The translations under genes were made by a program, and so were the position numbers. The notes beneath the pieces were generated by a model. The model worked only from the letters and a program-made list of their open reading frames with translations, did not search any database and was not told the DNA's origin. 64,000 nt of DNA from Apoderus coryli (Eukaryota > Arthropoda > Insecta > Coleoptera > Attelabidae): contig OU452208.1 of the NCBI GenBank assembly GCA_911728435.2, positions 2,914,001 through 2,978,000 of the forward strand, in the 5' to 3' direction. Shown piece after piece: positions 23,409 through 34,800 of the stretch; position 1 is the stretch's first letter, and each line of letters opens with the position of its first letter.

Positions 23409-24040
23409 CCGGAGGCAGTTACATTCAGCGGTTTTGTTTCATACAATTCTTATGACTAGACAACCCCCATATCTGTATAATAAAATTAAGTTCCGATCGG
23501 ATGTACATAACATAAACATTAGGTCCAGAAATCTTCTTTCTCCCCCAAGCCACAGAACTGCCATTTTTGAACGATCATTCTCTTTTCAGATTTACAAAAT
23601 CTATAACCGCATACCTGATTACGTAAAAAAGTTAAATGTATATTCCTTTAAGAAAAAAATTCGTGAACACTTATTTATTGAATCCACTTTGAACTGATCC
23701 CCAATTTCCCAATATTTAAGATGACGATTCTAACTAATATTTTTTTGAATTTGTACATATTTTATGTTGTTATTGAGTTAATTAGAGTAATTTTTCAGAC
23801 TTTTGTGTTCAATTTTGGGAGCTTCGCAATATGATTTTTTGTTTGTTTTTTTTGTTTATCTATTTTTCAGTTTGAATATGATATGAATATGATATTTTAG
23901 CCTGGGCTGAATTTCTATATCAGTTTTTACTGCCATTCAGCCCATTTTGTGGTTCTTTTTTTTTTTGTCTAAATATTTATAATCTATTGAATATGTATCT
24001 TATTTTGAACTGCAAATAAACTTATTATTATTATTATTAT
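23409..24040 (+). mobile_element. 5'-truncated Jockey-like insertion inside the mariner
   Basis: It starts abruptly at 23409 after CAAAGATA of the mariner and ends with a TTATTATTATTATTAT tail at about 24022-24039, after which mariner sequence resumes (ATCGCAATAA). It carries the last 80-odd codons of an ORF2 (TRQPPYLYNKIKFRSDVHN, then SFSFQIYKIYNRIPDY), ending at 23697. The short shared bases at the junction leave a target duplication of at most 3-4 bp visible. Confidence 0.8.
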
Positions 24041-24155
24041 ATCGCAATAATTTTATTTTTACATGAAAGCCTGTACCTTAATCTACTTTTCTACATAATT
24101 TCCGTGAGTATTGAGGCACTTGGCATAACGTGGCACCAGTTTTTGAATACCCTCC

Positions 24156-25148
24156 TCATAAAATTCTGCCGCCTGACTTGTTAACCACTGTATCACAAAT
24201 GTTTTCGTTATCGTCTTGAAGACGCTGACCACCCATGTGTTTCTTCAAGTGCAGGAACACATGGTAGTCGCTGGGCGCCAGATCAGGGCTGTATAAAGGA
24301 TGATTTAGAGTGTCCCATTTAAAAGATTTTATGAGATCTTTGGTCCGATTAGCCACATGTGGACGGGCATTGTCATGCAGCAAAACGATACCCTTACTCA
24401 ACTTGCCACGCCTTTTGTTCTGGATTGCACGACGCAGATTGTTCAATGTCTCACAATAAGACGCTGCATTGATTGTCTCATTACGAGGCAGAAACTCCAC
24501 TAGCAATACTCCTTTTCTGTCCCAAAAAACTGTGCACATGATTTTCCGGGCAGAAATTGTTTGCTTAAACTTCACTCTTTTGGGTGATGATGAATGTCGC
24601 CATTCCATGGATTGTTGTTTCAATTCTGGTGTGACGTAGGCCACCCATGTTTCGTCACCAGTAACAATTTGATCTAAAAAATCTTCACCTTCATTGTGGT
24701 ACCGCTCAAGGAAAGTCAATGCACTGCCTAAACGTTGGGTTTTGTGCAAATCCGTCAACATTTTTGGAACCCAACGTGAACACAATTTCCGGTAATTCAA
24801 GTTATCGGTCACAATGCGATACAAAACACTACGAGAATATTAAGGAAAGCAGTCGCACATTGATGAAATTGTAAAGCGTCTGTTTCCTCTCACCTTTTCC
24901 TCCACTTTCTGCACCAAATCTTCATTAACGACCGAAGGACGCCAACTCCGTTCTTCATCATGCACATTTGTGCGGCCATCTTTAAATGCTCTCACCCATT
25001 TCCTTACCATTCCATCACTCATAATGTTTTGTCCGTAAACTTCACAGATCTCACGATGAATATCCATCGGTTTTACGCCTTTAGCACTAAGAAATAGTAT
25101 AACAGCCCGTACTTCACAATCGGCGGGACTCACGATTGTCGGAGGCAT
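24156..25148 (-). pseudogene. Mariner transposase with one stop and one 4-bp deletion
   Basis: Full-length transposase reading from the ATG at 25146-25148 (MPPTIVSPADCEVRAVILFL). The N-terminal helix-turn-helix region includes GVKPMDIHREICEVYG. An in-frame TAA at 24840-24842 breaks it after SSMCDCFP. The rest runs through CSRWVPKMLTDLHK, with catalytic Asp residues in VTGDETWV, LLHDNARPHVA and YSPDLAPSDYHVF, all three present. Near 24205 a 4-bp deletion relative to the copy at 16044-16741 shifts the frame, so the C-terminal tail is lost. It is close to intact, with only two lesions. Confidence 0.9.
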
Positions 25149-25552
25149 CTTAAAGACTCAGTAAACAACGTATACAATGAGGAATCAGACTGTAATCGAG
25201 TCAGTGCGTAGACAAGAGATGTAGGTAAACAGCGCGCATGCGCGGAACGCCGACCGGAGCGCTGCGGCGGCGGAATCGCAAAACGGTACTAACTAAAAAA
25301 ACGTGCCTCGTATTTGAAATAAGGACGTTGACACCCATTTCCGGTATAACCGGAAGTGCTAGATTTTTGAAAACATTTTAGCCGAATTGGTCCCATCGAC
25401 CTAAGTACTACACCAAATTTTCAGATTGTTCCACAGTGTAGTTTCTCCATAATCGATCGAATCCCTTCCCGGTGGGACACCCGGTATATATAATTAAACA
25501 AACAAAGATAATATTCAACCAACTTAACAGAGTATAGTATATCACCGATATA

Positions 25553-25829
25553 CAAAGAAATGAAATAAACTAACTTGTACGAATTAAAAAAATCTCGTGA
25601 CACAAGTTGGATTTGAACCAAAATCTCCCAATTGCCGGTCAGGTGTTTTAACCAATTAAACTATCGTGGCACATGTACGAATTAAAGAAGTTCCATACAT
25701 GTGCCACGATAGTTGAATTGGGTAAAACACCTGACCAGCAATTGGGAGATGTTGGTTCAAATCCAACTTGTGTCACGAGATTTTTTTAATTCGTACAAGT
25801 TAGTTTATTTCATTTTCTTTGTATACATA
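25553..25829. repeat. Palindrome of two head-to-head tRNA-like units
   Basis: Two inverted copies of a unit of about 125 bp, separated by a spacer of about 20 bp around 25680-25695. Each unit has A-box-like TAGTTTAATTGG and B-box GGTTCAAATCC spacing, and a 7-nt anticodon-like loop reading CCGGCAA in the first copy. Flanks (TTAATTCGTACAAGTTAGTT and its complement) are part of the arms. The acceptor-like stem is imperfect (about 5 of 7 pairs). It is likely a tRNA-derived SINE pair, a foldback element or a duplicated tRNA pseudogene. Confidence 0.6.
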
Positions 25830-25839
25830 TACATATATC

Positions 25840-28320
25840 TATATGGGATATAGAAAATTTTGCGGCACGTTCTGGCCGCATTTTTTGACCAATCGAAACA
25901 AAATTTGGTTAAAAAATCGGCTAAGTCATATGGAATTGCGTGAGTTCGTTGGCGATTGAAATCGGAGGGCTAATTTTAAAATGGCGGCCTGTCAAAGTTT
26001 TAAAAAAATAATTAGGAGATATAGCATGGATAAATTAGTCTGGGGACACCCTGTATACAATGCTGTGGACGCAACAAAAATGCTGCAGGTACTCCACAGT
26101 CAAAGCATGGATTATTTCTTCAATATATTTTATTAATATAAACAATAAAATGAAGGATCATTGTATTTCTGATATACCTACATTTAAAATAGAGGCACAT
26201 ACCACACAGTGATAGTGGATACGTCCTTGACATGTAAATTTGAAGCTTTTGAACTATTTTAGTAAAGAAATGTTTCCTCCTCTACACGTCTTATTATGTA
26301 AATGAGTAGCTTGCCGCCAGTTGTGATCCGTTTGAGAGGAAAAGTAACTGCCATTATTCTGAATATAGAAGTGTATTATACATATTGGCTACAGGGATGT
26401 ATTAAGAATAATATTTATTGATTCGGTTAGATTAGTTTTTTCTCATGCCATTTTTTTTTAGGCGCAATCCGAAATTTTTGTATTTATTACATTTTAACAT
26501 TTACAAATAAAAATGCAATTTTCAAAATAGTAATAGCACAGTATAATAAATAATACGGTATTCTGACTTTCCGCTGGCAAGCCGTCCTGTGCATTTCGTC
26601 GCGCATGCCACCATTATGGGTTACAACGTCACAATAATCGCATAGACGTAGGTAGATACCGTTCACTCCTGTGTTCAATATATAGTTCATTGTCGGCGTG
26701 TACGAGATAAATAAATATTGTATTATGCTGTGGTATAGTTAAAACCCGAGAATAGCACCACGTATAGTCTACATTACATATTATTTATCACAAACGTCAA
26801 ATTGATTAGTTGACAGATGTCAATATGCAAAAAATATCAACAATAAGTACAAATTATTTGAAATTACAGAATACAGAATAAATATTGGTGTTTTTATACT
26901 CTGACGACGGGAACAAATTGGTTCCCGAAACGTTAGGACTCCATGAAGATAAGTTTTTTAATTTACGTTTTTGTTTTTACTTATTAAGTTGTGTCCAACT
27001 TTTCTTTTAACATAAGAGCCATTGACAAATTTAGTTGGTATTTTCATTCACGTAGTGGCTTTTATTATTAATCCGGAGGGATTATTTTGATTTATTAATA
27101 TTTAGAATTTTAAATAGTGGCGAAATACCTAAATAACGAGCTTTGATCTATTCGCTACAACAATAAGCTTAGCTTTTCATAGAAGCTAAGGTTTTTTCAT
27201 ATATTATACCGAAATATCTTAAAAACCATTGTACTTAGTGTCATTTAAAATTAGCAAGACAATAATAATAATTGTGATCCGTTCCCGGTATATACCTATT
27301 GTATTTGTTTCTGGCTAATTAGAGCGTACTTATGTGTAATGATTTTGCAATTAATGTACTTTTATTTTGTGAATCTTAACAATGTATAGATGAAGTGGCA
27401 TTTAGCTAAACTCTTACCTTTTACGCAAAAGGAGAACATTCTTTATTGCTGATTGTTTATTGGATTAAAACTTGGAATTGTAAGGATTATAAACTTATTA
27501 TTTTCTTTTTGCATAAGTAAATTATATATTTATAACCGAGAGTGATGTGACCTTGAAAATACTTTAGCTGAACAGGGCACATTGAATTAGGTCTATTCTA
27601 TTTTTGTAGAAATTTCCAATCACTAACTTCTCCTAAATCTATCGACGCAGTTCCCGGTGGAACACCCTGTATGTATAAGATTATTTAAAGCAGCTTTGGA
27701 AATTTTGACTATGAATCTGTAATCTATAATGTGCCACTATGAATTTGCGTAAAATTTTACACTGCAAAAAATCTTCCAGTGTACCTAATAATGCTGCTGT
27801 GTGGATATAAAATATTATTACGGCACTTGCACATTTAATATATCTAGCTACTTACTTACCAACCTACTTTCATATTGAAAAAGCTGCCAGAAAAGAGCAC
27901 ATAAAGCACAAATATATTGGCGATAAAAAAAGACCACCTCTATTGTTTAATAAGTGGTTAAAAGAATAAAATTTACCTCATTGGAATTTGCATGGAAAGC
28001 TCCTTTTTCCGCCAAATTCAATAAACGGTGCTTATCTTCAAGTATCAAAAGCTTTTGATGATCCAGAAACTTTTGTATATCGCCTGACATGGTTTATTTT
28101 CTTTCTATTCCTTGAGAATACTGTCTACATTAAACTTCCAGAGATTAAATACGAATTAATGGATAACTGGATTAAATTGTACTACGCTTTTTACATTTTT
28201 ATTAATTACAAACTTTAGCAAACTTTAGAAACAGTTATAATGCAATACAAACAAAATTTTAAAATTTAAAATTAATTTGTATTTATGTTTTAACGATTCA
28301 TAACTTAACCTCACTTCTCA
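25840..28320. other. Mostly unassigned sequence with MITE-like scraps
   Basis: Two GGGACACCCTGTATA-type ends, near 26040-26055 and 27655-27672, look like termini of Tc1/mariner-derived MITEs, but partners could not be found. A hammerhead-like motif at 26899-26936 is listed separately. No convincing ORF is present; a 76-codon ORF at 27988-28218 matches nothing I know. Confidence 0.4.
26899..26936 (+). ncRNA. Hammerhead-like motif (weak, third copy)
   Basis: Core CTGACGA (26901-26907), a perfect 6-bp stem II GGGAAC with GTTCCC (26909-26914 and 26921-26926), then GAAACGT. Stem I is only two base pairs here (CT with AG), so this is either a degenerate ribozyme or an unrelated stem-loop. Confidence 0.25.
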
Positions 28321-29126
28321 CTAGGGATGAACGATATATCGATATATTAAAAATATCGATATATTTTTTTAATATATCAATATATTTTAATCGATATATT
28401 TCTTTCGATATATCGAAACAAATATCGATATATACAACACGATATATCGGTACATTATCAAAATAAATGTATCTGCTACAGCTGCTTTCTTTCGCTAGTT
28501 TTCTTGATCCGGATTTATTAATCAGGATTTGTTGGATTTCTGAAGGCTCAATAAGTTTACCTAAAAGAGGCAAGGGGATTACGTATCTGGATCGCGATGG
28601 GCGCTAAAGTGGGGATGAATCAGAAAATGCGTTTTTAGCGAAAGAACATGTGAATCCAAACGCGTTTGGATCCTGAAATCAGTAGCGAAAGAAAGTAGCT
28701 TACATACACAGGTTTAAAACTAAAAGGTCCTTGTTGTGTTGCCGTAGCAGTCGACGCACACAACAAAAAATCGAAATCGTCTAACTGGAAATAGATTATC
28801 AACATTATTATTTCTTCTGTTCCAGAAAATTTTGAATTAATTTACCTAACCTGATGTAATTATTTCTAAAAAATTTTCTTACGTTTGTTTGGAATGCATA
28901 TGTATTTTCAGGCAAATAAATTTGAATGAATACTATTTTATTTCATTATTTGAATCTTTAAAATTTGAAGTTTATTTACATCTACAATCCACTCTAAAAT
29001 ATAAATATAGCAAATATATCGATATATATAAAATATCGATATTTTTCATTCGATATATCGAGTATATCGATATATAGTTTCGATATATCTTTTGATTCAA
29101 TATATCGATATATTTATTTATTTTGC
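28321..29126. mobile_element. hAT-like MITE with TATCGATA-rich ends (copy 1, truncated)
   Basis: It starts CTAGGGATGAACG and shows many TATCGATATA repeats at both ends, with a central region (including a CAAACGCGTTTGGATCC block) shared with 52898-53685 and 57241-58014. The right terminus, which in the other copies reads GGTATCCCTAG, is missing after TATTTATTTATTTTG near 29126. No coding capacity. Confidence 0.7.
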
Positions 29127-29451
29127 CAGAAGTTATCACTTTATACTTCACCGGCGCACCGATTATGTTTAAAAAAGGAAAGGCAAAAAACAAATTAGGG
29201 AAATAGCAATATTTAAAAATTTGTTTTTAAAACAGTTTAATATGGTTATGGATTTAGTACCGAAAAATTGTCAAATTTATTATTGACAATAAAGCATTTT
29301 GAGGTCTCTGGCTGATTGCTACTAGCCTTACGTACGTACGTTCGTACCAGAGAAAGGTTTAGGGCAAGGCTACCTTTTTGGTATGCACCAAACTAAAATA
29401 TCCATAACTCGTGATATATAACTTATATTTAAAACCAATAATTAGATATAG
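29127..29451. other. Spacer with a 72-bp block repeated at 40976-41046
   Basis: The segment 29340-29411 (GTTCGTACCAGAGAAAGG and onward) is nearly identical to 40976-41046. It forms the left flank of the gypsy insertion. Confidence 0.6.
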
Positions 29452-29764
29452 TGTAGAACTGAAACACTCATTTGTTTAATTTTTATAAATGATTTAATAA
29501 CTAATTGAGGATAACATAATTTCTTTCACAACTATTACATTTCTCTTCTTCATACATAAATGTCTAATACCTAACATAAGTGACAACTGACATAAGACAC
29601 ATTTCATAAACTTCATAATCCTGCCCTCTACATTCCGGTTGTACAACTACTCTCTGAACATAAGGCTAACATAAAAGAAGAATAGTTGACAAGAATGACA
29701 TTTGACAATACACACACAAATATACTTTTAGCGGTAAATTCAAATGATAAAATATACTACTACA
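29452..29764 (-). repeat. 3' LTR of the gypsy element
   Basis: 313 bp, same sequence as 34801-35113 by eye. It lies downstream of pol on the minus strand. Confidence 0.9.
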
Positions 29765-30045
29765 GTTTCGGCCAATCTGACATATCAGATCGTCCTCGAT
29801 CACCTCACCTGTAACATAACATAAATTTGCACATAAAACATAAATAAAACTCACATAAGTATTTTCCCCTGGACATAAGTATACATAATAATATATAACA
29901 TAATAAATGTATCAAAGAATCAAAAGTTGTAATAGTTAAAAAGCAAGATTAATTTCAATTTATTCAAACAAAAAATATAATACTTATAACAAAACAGAAT
30001 AATTCTTTTCTTAAAACTACTTCTATAATCTATAAAACACTTTGT

Positions 30046-33000
30046 TTAAACCACTTCACTTTCTTTAATATTATTAAATGGTAACCACATTTTCATGTGA
30101 TCTGGCCCAAAAACTCCTTCAAAGGGTATCTGTGTGATCTGGAACCCTTCAATATCACCAACGACATATCTATTGTAGTCTAACTTGGCCTTAATTTCAT
30201 AAGGTCCTCTAAATTTAGGTATAAGCTTTTTATTAGATCCTGGTGTAGTATCTATATTCGTTACAACAACAAAATCTCCTACATAATATTCTCTTGGAGG
30301 TTTATGCCTACTATCATAATACTTCTTATTGTATTCTTGAACTTTAGAGTTTTTTAAAAGGGCTTCTCCTCGAACAACATCTAAATTTCTATCAGTATCA
30401 TTATTTGACATTTCTAAATAATGCCTCAAACTATCATGTCTGTCTCTTTGGTTTACACCAAATAATAAATTTGCTGGACTTTTACCAGTTGATCGACATA
30501 CAGAATTATTTATTGCGAACTCTACCTCAGTCAAATGTAAATCCCATTTATTTATAAGTAAAGTCAGTTTAGATAACATAGGTGTAAGATCCCTATTTAC
30601 ACGTTCTATTTGTCCATTAGACTGGGGTGATGCTGTAGCAATCTTTACATGAATAATATCGTGAATGTTAACGAAGTTCTGAAATTCATAAGACATAAAA
30701 GCTGTGCCCCTATCTGATACTATTTTTAAAGGTTTGCTATATGAATTAAAATAGTCTAATAATTTATTTATAACTTCTGATGACGACACTGTTTTTACAG
30801 GGTAAAACTTAACAAATTTTGTAAAACTATCTATAATTTCGAAAATATATTTTTTCCCTGATGGCGTCTTTTCTAAAGGTCCATAATGATCTATGTGGAT
30901 GGTTACAAACGGTTTATCTCCTTTTGGTATAATCTGTAAATTACCTTCAGCTTGTCCTGCTTTCTTATTATATGTTATACATTTAAGACAATTTAAAATA
31001 TAATTTTTTACTTTTTCCCTAACATTTGGAAACCAATATACTCTTTGTAGGTATTCTAATGATTTTTCAAGTCCAACATGACCTAATTTATCGTGACAGT
31101 GTTGGATTACATTGTATTCCATTGATGTTGGTACATAAAAGAGAACGACATTCTTATTTTTACGGTATATTAAACCATTTCTCATTTCAAAATTTTTAAG
31201 TTCTGTGGTCGCTAATATTTTTTGAAGTTTGACTATTTCTGGGTCTAAATTTTGAGCATATGCTAAATTTTGTTCAAATGAATTTTCTTCCAAAATTAAC
31301 ACGGAATTTGCTCGACTAAGCGCGTCTACATGTCTCATTCGATTTGACTCTCTATGTTCTAGAATGTAATCATAATTTTGTAATAGAAGAGCCCACCTAT
31401 TTATTCTTCTATTCAACTCCTTTTTGTTCAGAGCAAGCTTAATAGAATTACAATCTGTAACTATTTTAAATTTTAATCCCTGTAAGTATACCCTGAATCT
31501 TTCTAAAGAATAAACAATAGCTAATAATTCTAACTCATAACTATGAAACTTTGACTCACTTACAGTAGTTCTCTTACTGAAATAAGACACCGGTTGGAAT
31601 AAATTATTTTTTTGTCTCTGCAATAAAATTGCACCGAAGCCTTGAGCACATGCATCACAATGAAGTTCTGTGTCCAAGTCGGGAGAATATATCGATAATA
31701 TTGGAGCTTCTACTAACATGTTTTTAAGCTTATTGAAAGCTTGCAATTCTAATTTTTCAAATTTAAAGTTATTTCCTTTTCTCAAAAGGTCGTATAACGG
31801 TTTAGCTATGACAGAAAATCCTGAAATAAATCTACGAAAATATGAGGCAAGTCCAAGAAATCTTTGAACTTTATTTACATCATCAGGTACAGGATAGTCT
31901 TGTACAGATTTAACGTTAACGGGGTTTGGCTTAATCCCATCACAATCTATCATATAACCTAAATATAGAATTTTGTTCTGAAGAAAAGAACATTTTTCTA
32001 ATCGGAACTCAAGTAAGTTATTGACAGATAATTTAAAAACTTCGGAAAGTATTTCTAAATGTTCTGGAATTCCTTCTGTAGCGACTAAGATGTCATCTAG
32101 ATAGATTAAAACTTTATTTTCTCGAATTAAATCTCTAAATATTGCGTTTATATATCTCATAAAACAAGATGGTGCATTCGTTAGTCCGAATGGCATGTAC
32201 AAGTATTCATACTGCCCTAAAGGAGTTACAAATGAAGTAAATTTGACAGAATCTTTTTCTACCCTTACATGGTGAAATCCATTTTTTAGATCCAGACAAG
32301 AAAAATACTTTTTATTTTTTAATAAGTCTAACTGGTCATCAATTAGAGGAATCGGATAATGATCTTTAATTGTGATTTTGTTTAGTTCCCTGAAATCTAT
32401 ACATAAGCGTAAACTATTATCTTTCTTTTCTCTAAGCACTATAGGACTACAATAAGGACTATTACTTTCCTGAATTATGCCCTGATTTAAAAGATCATCT
32501 AATATTTTCCTAAGTTCATTCTTTTCGTAAAACGATAGTTTTCGAGGTCTAAATGAAAAAGGCTGGTCATGCGTAAGACAAATTTTGATTTCCGTATCGA
32601 CAATAGGTTTATCTGGCCTTATAGGTGAAATATACTGTTCCATATAAATATTTTCGAGTTTGTTTACTACTTTTGGACTAATAACCGGATTTATATTTAA
32701 AGACACTTTAGAAAAATTTTCATTCGTATCTATTAACATTAATTCCTGACATGCTTCGTAAAATTGAGAAGATTGTATGACATTAGTGGATTCCGGTTTG
32801 CTAATTTTAACGTTACTATTCGATATAGTTAATGTAAAGTTATCCATCTTAGTGAAATCTCTACCTAATACAGCAGGGAATGACATTGTTTCATTAGGAA
32901 CTACAAAGAATTTCATTTCGAATTCAACGTCATTAACACTAATCAAGTGTGAAAATATTCCTAATATTGTAAGTTTAGAATTATTTAATCCAAAATAAGA

Positions 33001-34092
33001 AATTTTGTTGTCGTAAGGTTGGATCATATCGGGTTGTACATATTTAATTTTGATCAAACTAATTGGGCTACCCGTATCTAACATTGCTTTAATATTCACA
33101 AGAGTTACAACATTTGGATCAGCATACCTGTATTGAATAGGAATTTCAAACATTCCGCCGCTTTCAGATGCTGAAACCACCATTGATGTGGACGTACTAT
33201 CTGGTACTGCTTGGTGCCTGTTGCTTACTGACCTCTTCTGCGGACAGTCTTTTATAATGTGTTGCGTAGAACCACAACCATAACATGAACCCCTCGGTCG
33301 CCTTGGCTTCGTACATGAATTTGATAGGTGCCCCATTTCGTTGCAGTTGAAACACCTTGCTGATGCGGGCCTATTACCACTGACATTACTCGTTGATACA
33401 CTTGGTCTGATCGGTCTAACGTTAACTGATGCCCCCCTTGGTGTAAATGATGTGAAACTTCGTTCTGTCGTCGTTATTTCATTCATCTTGCTAAGCAAAT
33501 GGCCTAAAGTTTCAAAATCCTTCATTCGCGCAATCGCCTGTAATTGACTATTATCAAACCCATCGATAACATACGATATTAGGTTTTTCTCGTCAATGTT
33601 CAATTTATTGCCTAATAGAACATTGTCAATATAATAGTTGGAAAACTTTTCATTTTTTCTCCATTTTCGTGCTTCAAATCTCTTCATCAACGTAATGACA
33701 TCCTCCTTAACTAGGAACATGTTAATCATTTCCATTTTTAATTGGTCTAAGTTGAACATAACATGTTCTGGCTTAGAATGAAACCATTCTAATGCAGATT
33801 CTCTCAATTTACTGATAATAACTAACAATAGTTTATCTGGTGATGCCAAAAATTTGGTTTTAATTTTGTCTATTCTTTCGAACCATTGCTCGACATCTTC
33901 GCCCGTATGTCCGGAAAACGTAGGAATTAGATTCGTTAGGTCAGCGTTCGAAATTTGGTTAATGTTATTCATCTGCAATGCAGTAACTGTCGATGTTACC
34001 AAATCTTCCAACGTCAAAGTAAAACCAGCTGCTCTAGGGTCATCTGGAGACGGATTCACTCGAGTCCCGTTGTCTGTACCGGTAGTTTCCAT
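30046..34092 (-). CDS. Gypsy gag-pol polyprotein
   Basis: An uninterrupted 1348-codon ORF, starting at the ATG at 34092 (METTGTDNGTRVN). The upstream extension to 34134 is MITE-derived and is not counted. Domain order: gag with two zinc knuckles (CFNCNEMGHLSNSC near residue 260, CYGCGSTQHIIKDC near 290); aspartic protease (LDTGSPISL near 350); RT with FSCLDLKNGFH, PFGLTNAPSCF and the catalytic YLDDILVA near 676; RNase H (HCDACAQGFGA); integrase with an HHCC zinc region (HDKLGH, CLKC) and an Asp-Asp-Glu core starting IDHYGPLEK near 1080. Gag and pol are fused in one frame without a frameshift. All key residues are present, so it could be functional. It replicates as a virus-like particle in the cytoplasm and integrates in the nucleus. 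Confidence 0.95.
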   Translation of the reverse strand: METTGTDNGTRVNPSPDDPRAAGFTLTLEDLVTSTVTALQMNNINQISNADLTNLIPTFSGHTGEDVEQWFERIDKIKTKFLASPDKLLLVIISKLRESALEWFHSKPEHVMFNLDQLKMEMINMFLVKEDVITLMKRFEARKWRKNEKFSNYYIDNVLLGNKLNIDEKNLISYVIDGFDNSQLQAIARMKDFETLGHLLSKMNEITTTERSFTSFTPRGASVNVRPIRPSVSTSNVSGNRPASARCFNCNEMGHLSNSCTKPRRPRGSCYGCGSTQHIIKDCPQKRSVSNRHQAVPDSTSTSMVVSASESGGMFEIPIQYRYADPNVVTLVNIKAMLDTGSPISLIKIKYVQPDMIQPYDNKISYFGLNNSKLTILGIFSHLISVNDVEFEMKFFVVPNETMSFPAVLGRDFTKMDNFTLTISNSNVKISKPESTNVIQSSQFYEACQELMLIDTNENFSKVSLNINPVISPKVVNKLENIYMEQYISPIRPDKPIVDTEIKICLTHDQPFSFRPRKLSFYEKNELRKILDDLLNQGIIQESNSPYCSPIVLREKKDNSLRLCIDFRELNKITIKDHYPIPLIDDQLDLLKNKKYFSCLDLKNGFHHVRVEKDSVKFTSFVTPLGQYEYLYMPFGLTNAPSCFMRYINAIFRDLIRENKVLIYLDDILVATEGIPEHLEILSEVFKLSVNNLLEFRLEKCSFLQNKILYLGYMIDCDGIKPNPVNVKSVQDYPVPDDVNKVQRFLGLASYFRRFISGFSVIAKPLYDLLRKGNNFKFEKLELQAFNKLKNMLVEAPILSIYSPDLDTELHCDACAQGFGAILLQRQKNNLFQPVSYFSKRTTVSESKFHSYELELLAIVYSLERFRVYLQGLKFKIVTDCNSIKLALNKKELNRRINRWALLLQNYDYILEHRESNRMRHVDALSRANSVLILEENSFEQNLAYAQNLDPEIVKLQKILATTELKNFEMRNGLIYRKNKNVVLFYVPTSMEYNVIQHCHDKLGHVGLEKSLEYLQRVYWFPNVREKVKNYILNCLKCITYNKKAGQAEGNLQIIPKGDKPFVTIHIDHYGPLEKTPSGKKYIFEIIDSFTKFVKFYPVKTVSSSEVINKLLDYFNSYSKPLKIVSDRGTAFMSYEFQNFVNIHDIIHVKIATASPQSNGQIERVNRDLTPMLSKLTLLINKWDLHLTEVEFAINNSVCRSTGKSPANLLFGVNQRDRHDSLRHYLEMSNNDTDRNLDVVRGEALLKNSKVQEYNKKYYDSRHKPPREYYVGDFVVVTNIDTTPGSNKKLIPKFRGPYEIKAKLDYNRYVVGDIEGFQITQIPFEGVFGPDHMKMWLPFNNIKESEVV

Positions 34093-34114
34093 TGTTACGC
34101 TCACGAGGTAAGTA

Positions 34115-34718
34115 TAGTGCTGGGCGATGTTCATCGATGTTTTTGAAACATCGATGATCTGTTACCGATGTTCGATGTTTTCGACATCGATGTCAGAGGT
34201 GGAAAACATCGATGTTTCCTTTCGATGTTCATTGATATGACAAAACAAGAAAACTAGGTTCTTATCTTAAACTGAATTTTTCCAGCACAAGAAAATAAGA
34301 ACGAAAGCTTTTGATTTCATTTGTTAAAGGTGGTTGAAATTTTTCTGTACTTCCAGTCGGCATTCGGCAACGTCGCAACTTGTTTTCCATACGTATTGTA
34401 AACTGCAACCATGCAAACTGGCTCGACGCCGGCGTTATAAAATATTATGTTTTAATATTTGTTTTATTTTTGGAGTTATTTATATGTTTTTTTGTTATTG
34501 AGTATTTTAACGTTTGATAATTTCTTAATTCTTTCTAATAAAAGTTTATTTTTATTTTTTATAACTAATTTATTCCTAATCGCAAATGTACTGTTTTAAA
34601 TATCGATGTTTCGAAAACATCGATGTTTTACAACCGATGTTTTTAAGCCATCGATGTTAGCTTTCGATGTTAACATCGATGGTCAACATCGATTTTTCGT
34701 TTCGATGTCTCAGCACTA
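34115..34718. mobile_element. hAT-like MITE in the gypsy leader
   Basis: A 604-bp element with ends TAGTGCTG and CAGCACTA, an 8-bp target duplication GGTAAGTA (34107-34114 and 34719-34726), and many ACATCGATG repeats near both ends. The 8-bp duplication and CAGTGCTG-type ends are characteristic of hAT. It begins 22 bp upstream of the gag-pol ATG. No ORF. Confidence 0.85.
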
Positions 34719-34800
34719 GGTAAGTACACTTTTAGGTTAGGTTTTTACTTTTACTAAAATTTATAAAAATAATCTCTTTTCCCCAACCCCACACCTGAAC

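Larger units (their letters stand above)
23351..25310 (-). mobile_element. Mariner interrupted by a Jockey fragment
   Basis: Mariner of the same family as 15945-16966, inserted at TA (23349-23350, 25311-25312). Ends are CGAGGCATGTTTTTTAAGT and its counterpart TTTTTTTAGTTAGTACCG read from the right. Excluding the inserted retroposon at 23409-24040 it is about 1330 bp, normal for mariner. This copy has both true ends, so it is the reference for interpreting the rearranged copy at 15945. Confidence 0.9.
21141..25484. mobile_element. Long-inverted-repeat Tc1-like element hosting nested insertions
   Basis: Outer ends are CCGGGTGTCCCACCGGGAAG at 21141 and its complement ending at 25484, both next to TA (21139-21140, 25485-25486). 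The left arm runs about 21141-21775; the right arm is 22680-23350 plus 25313-25484, an inverted copy with indels. Between the arms lie a Jockey fragment and a scrap of transposase. The right arm is split by a mariner (23351-25310), and also holds an extra piece of about 250 bp at about 22996-23248 that is absent from the left arm. Confidence 0.8.

Noticed and set aside
27988..28218. 76-codon ORF
   Set aside because: No motif, no splice signals that I trust, and AT-rich composition; chance is more likely.
28321..29126. TATCGATA clusters as regulatory binding-site arrays
   Set aside because: The same clusters recur at the ends of three copies of one MITE, so they are subterminal repeats of that element.
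30046..34134. Gypsy element as an infectious errantivirus
   Set aside because: No env ORF lies between pol and the 3' LTR, so it is treated as an ordinary retrotransposon.
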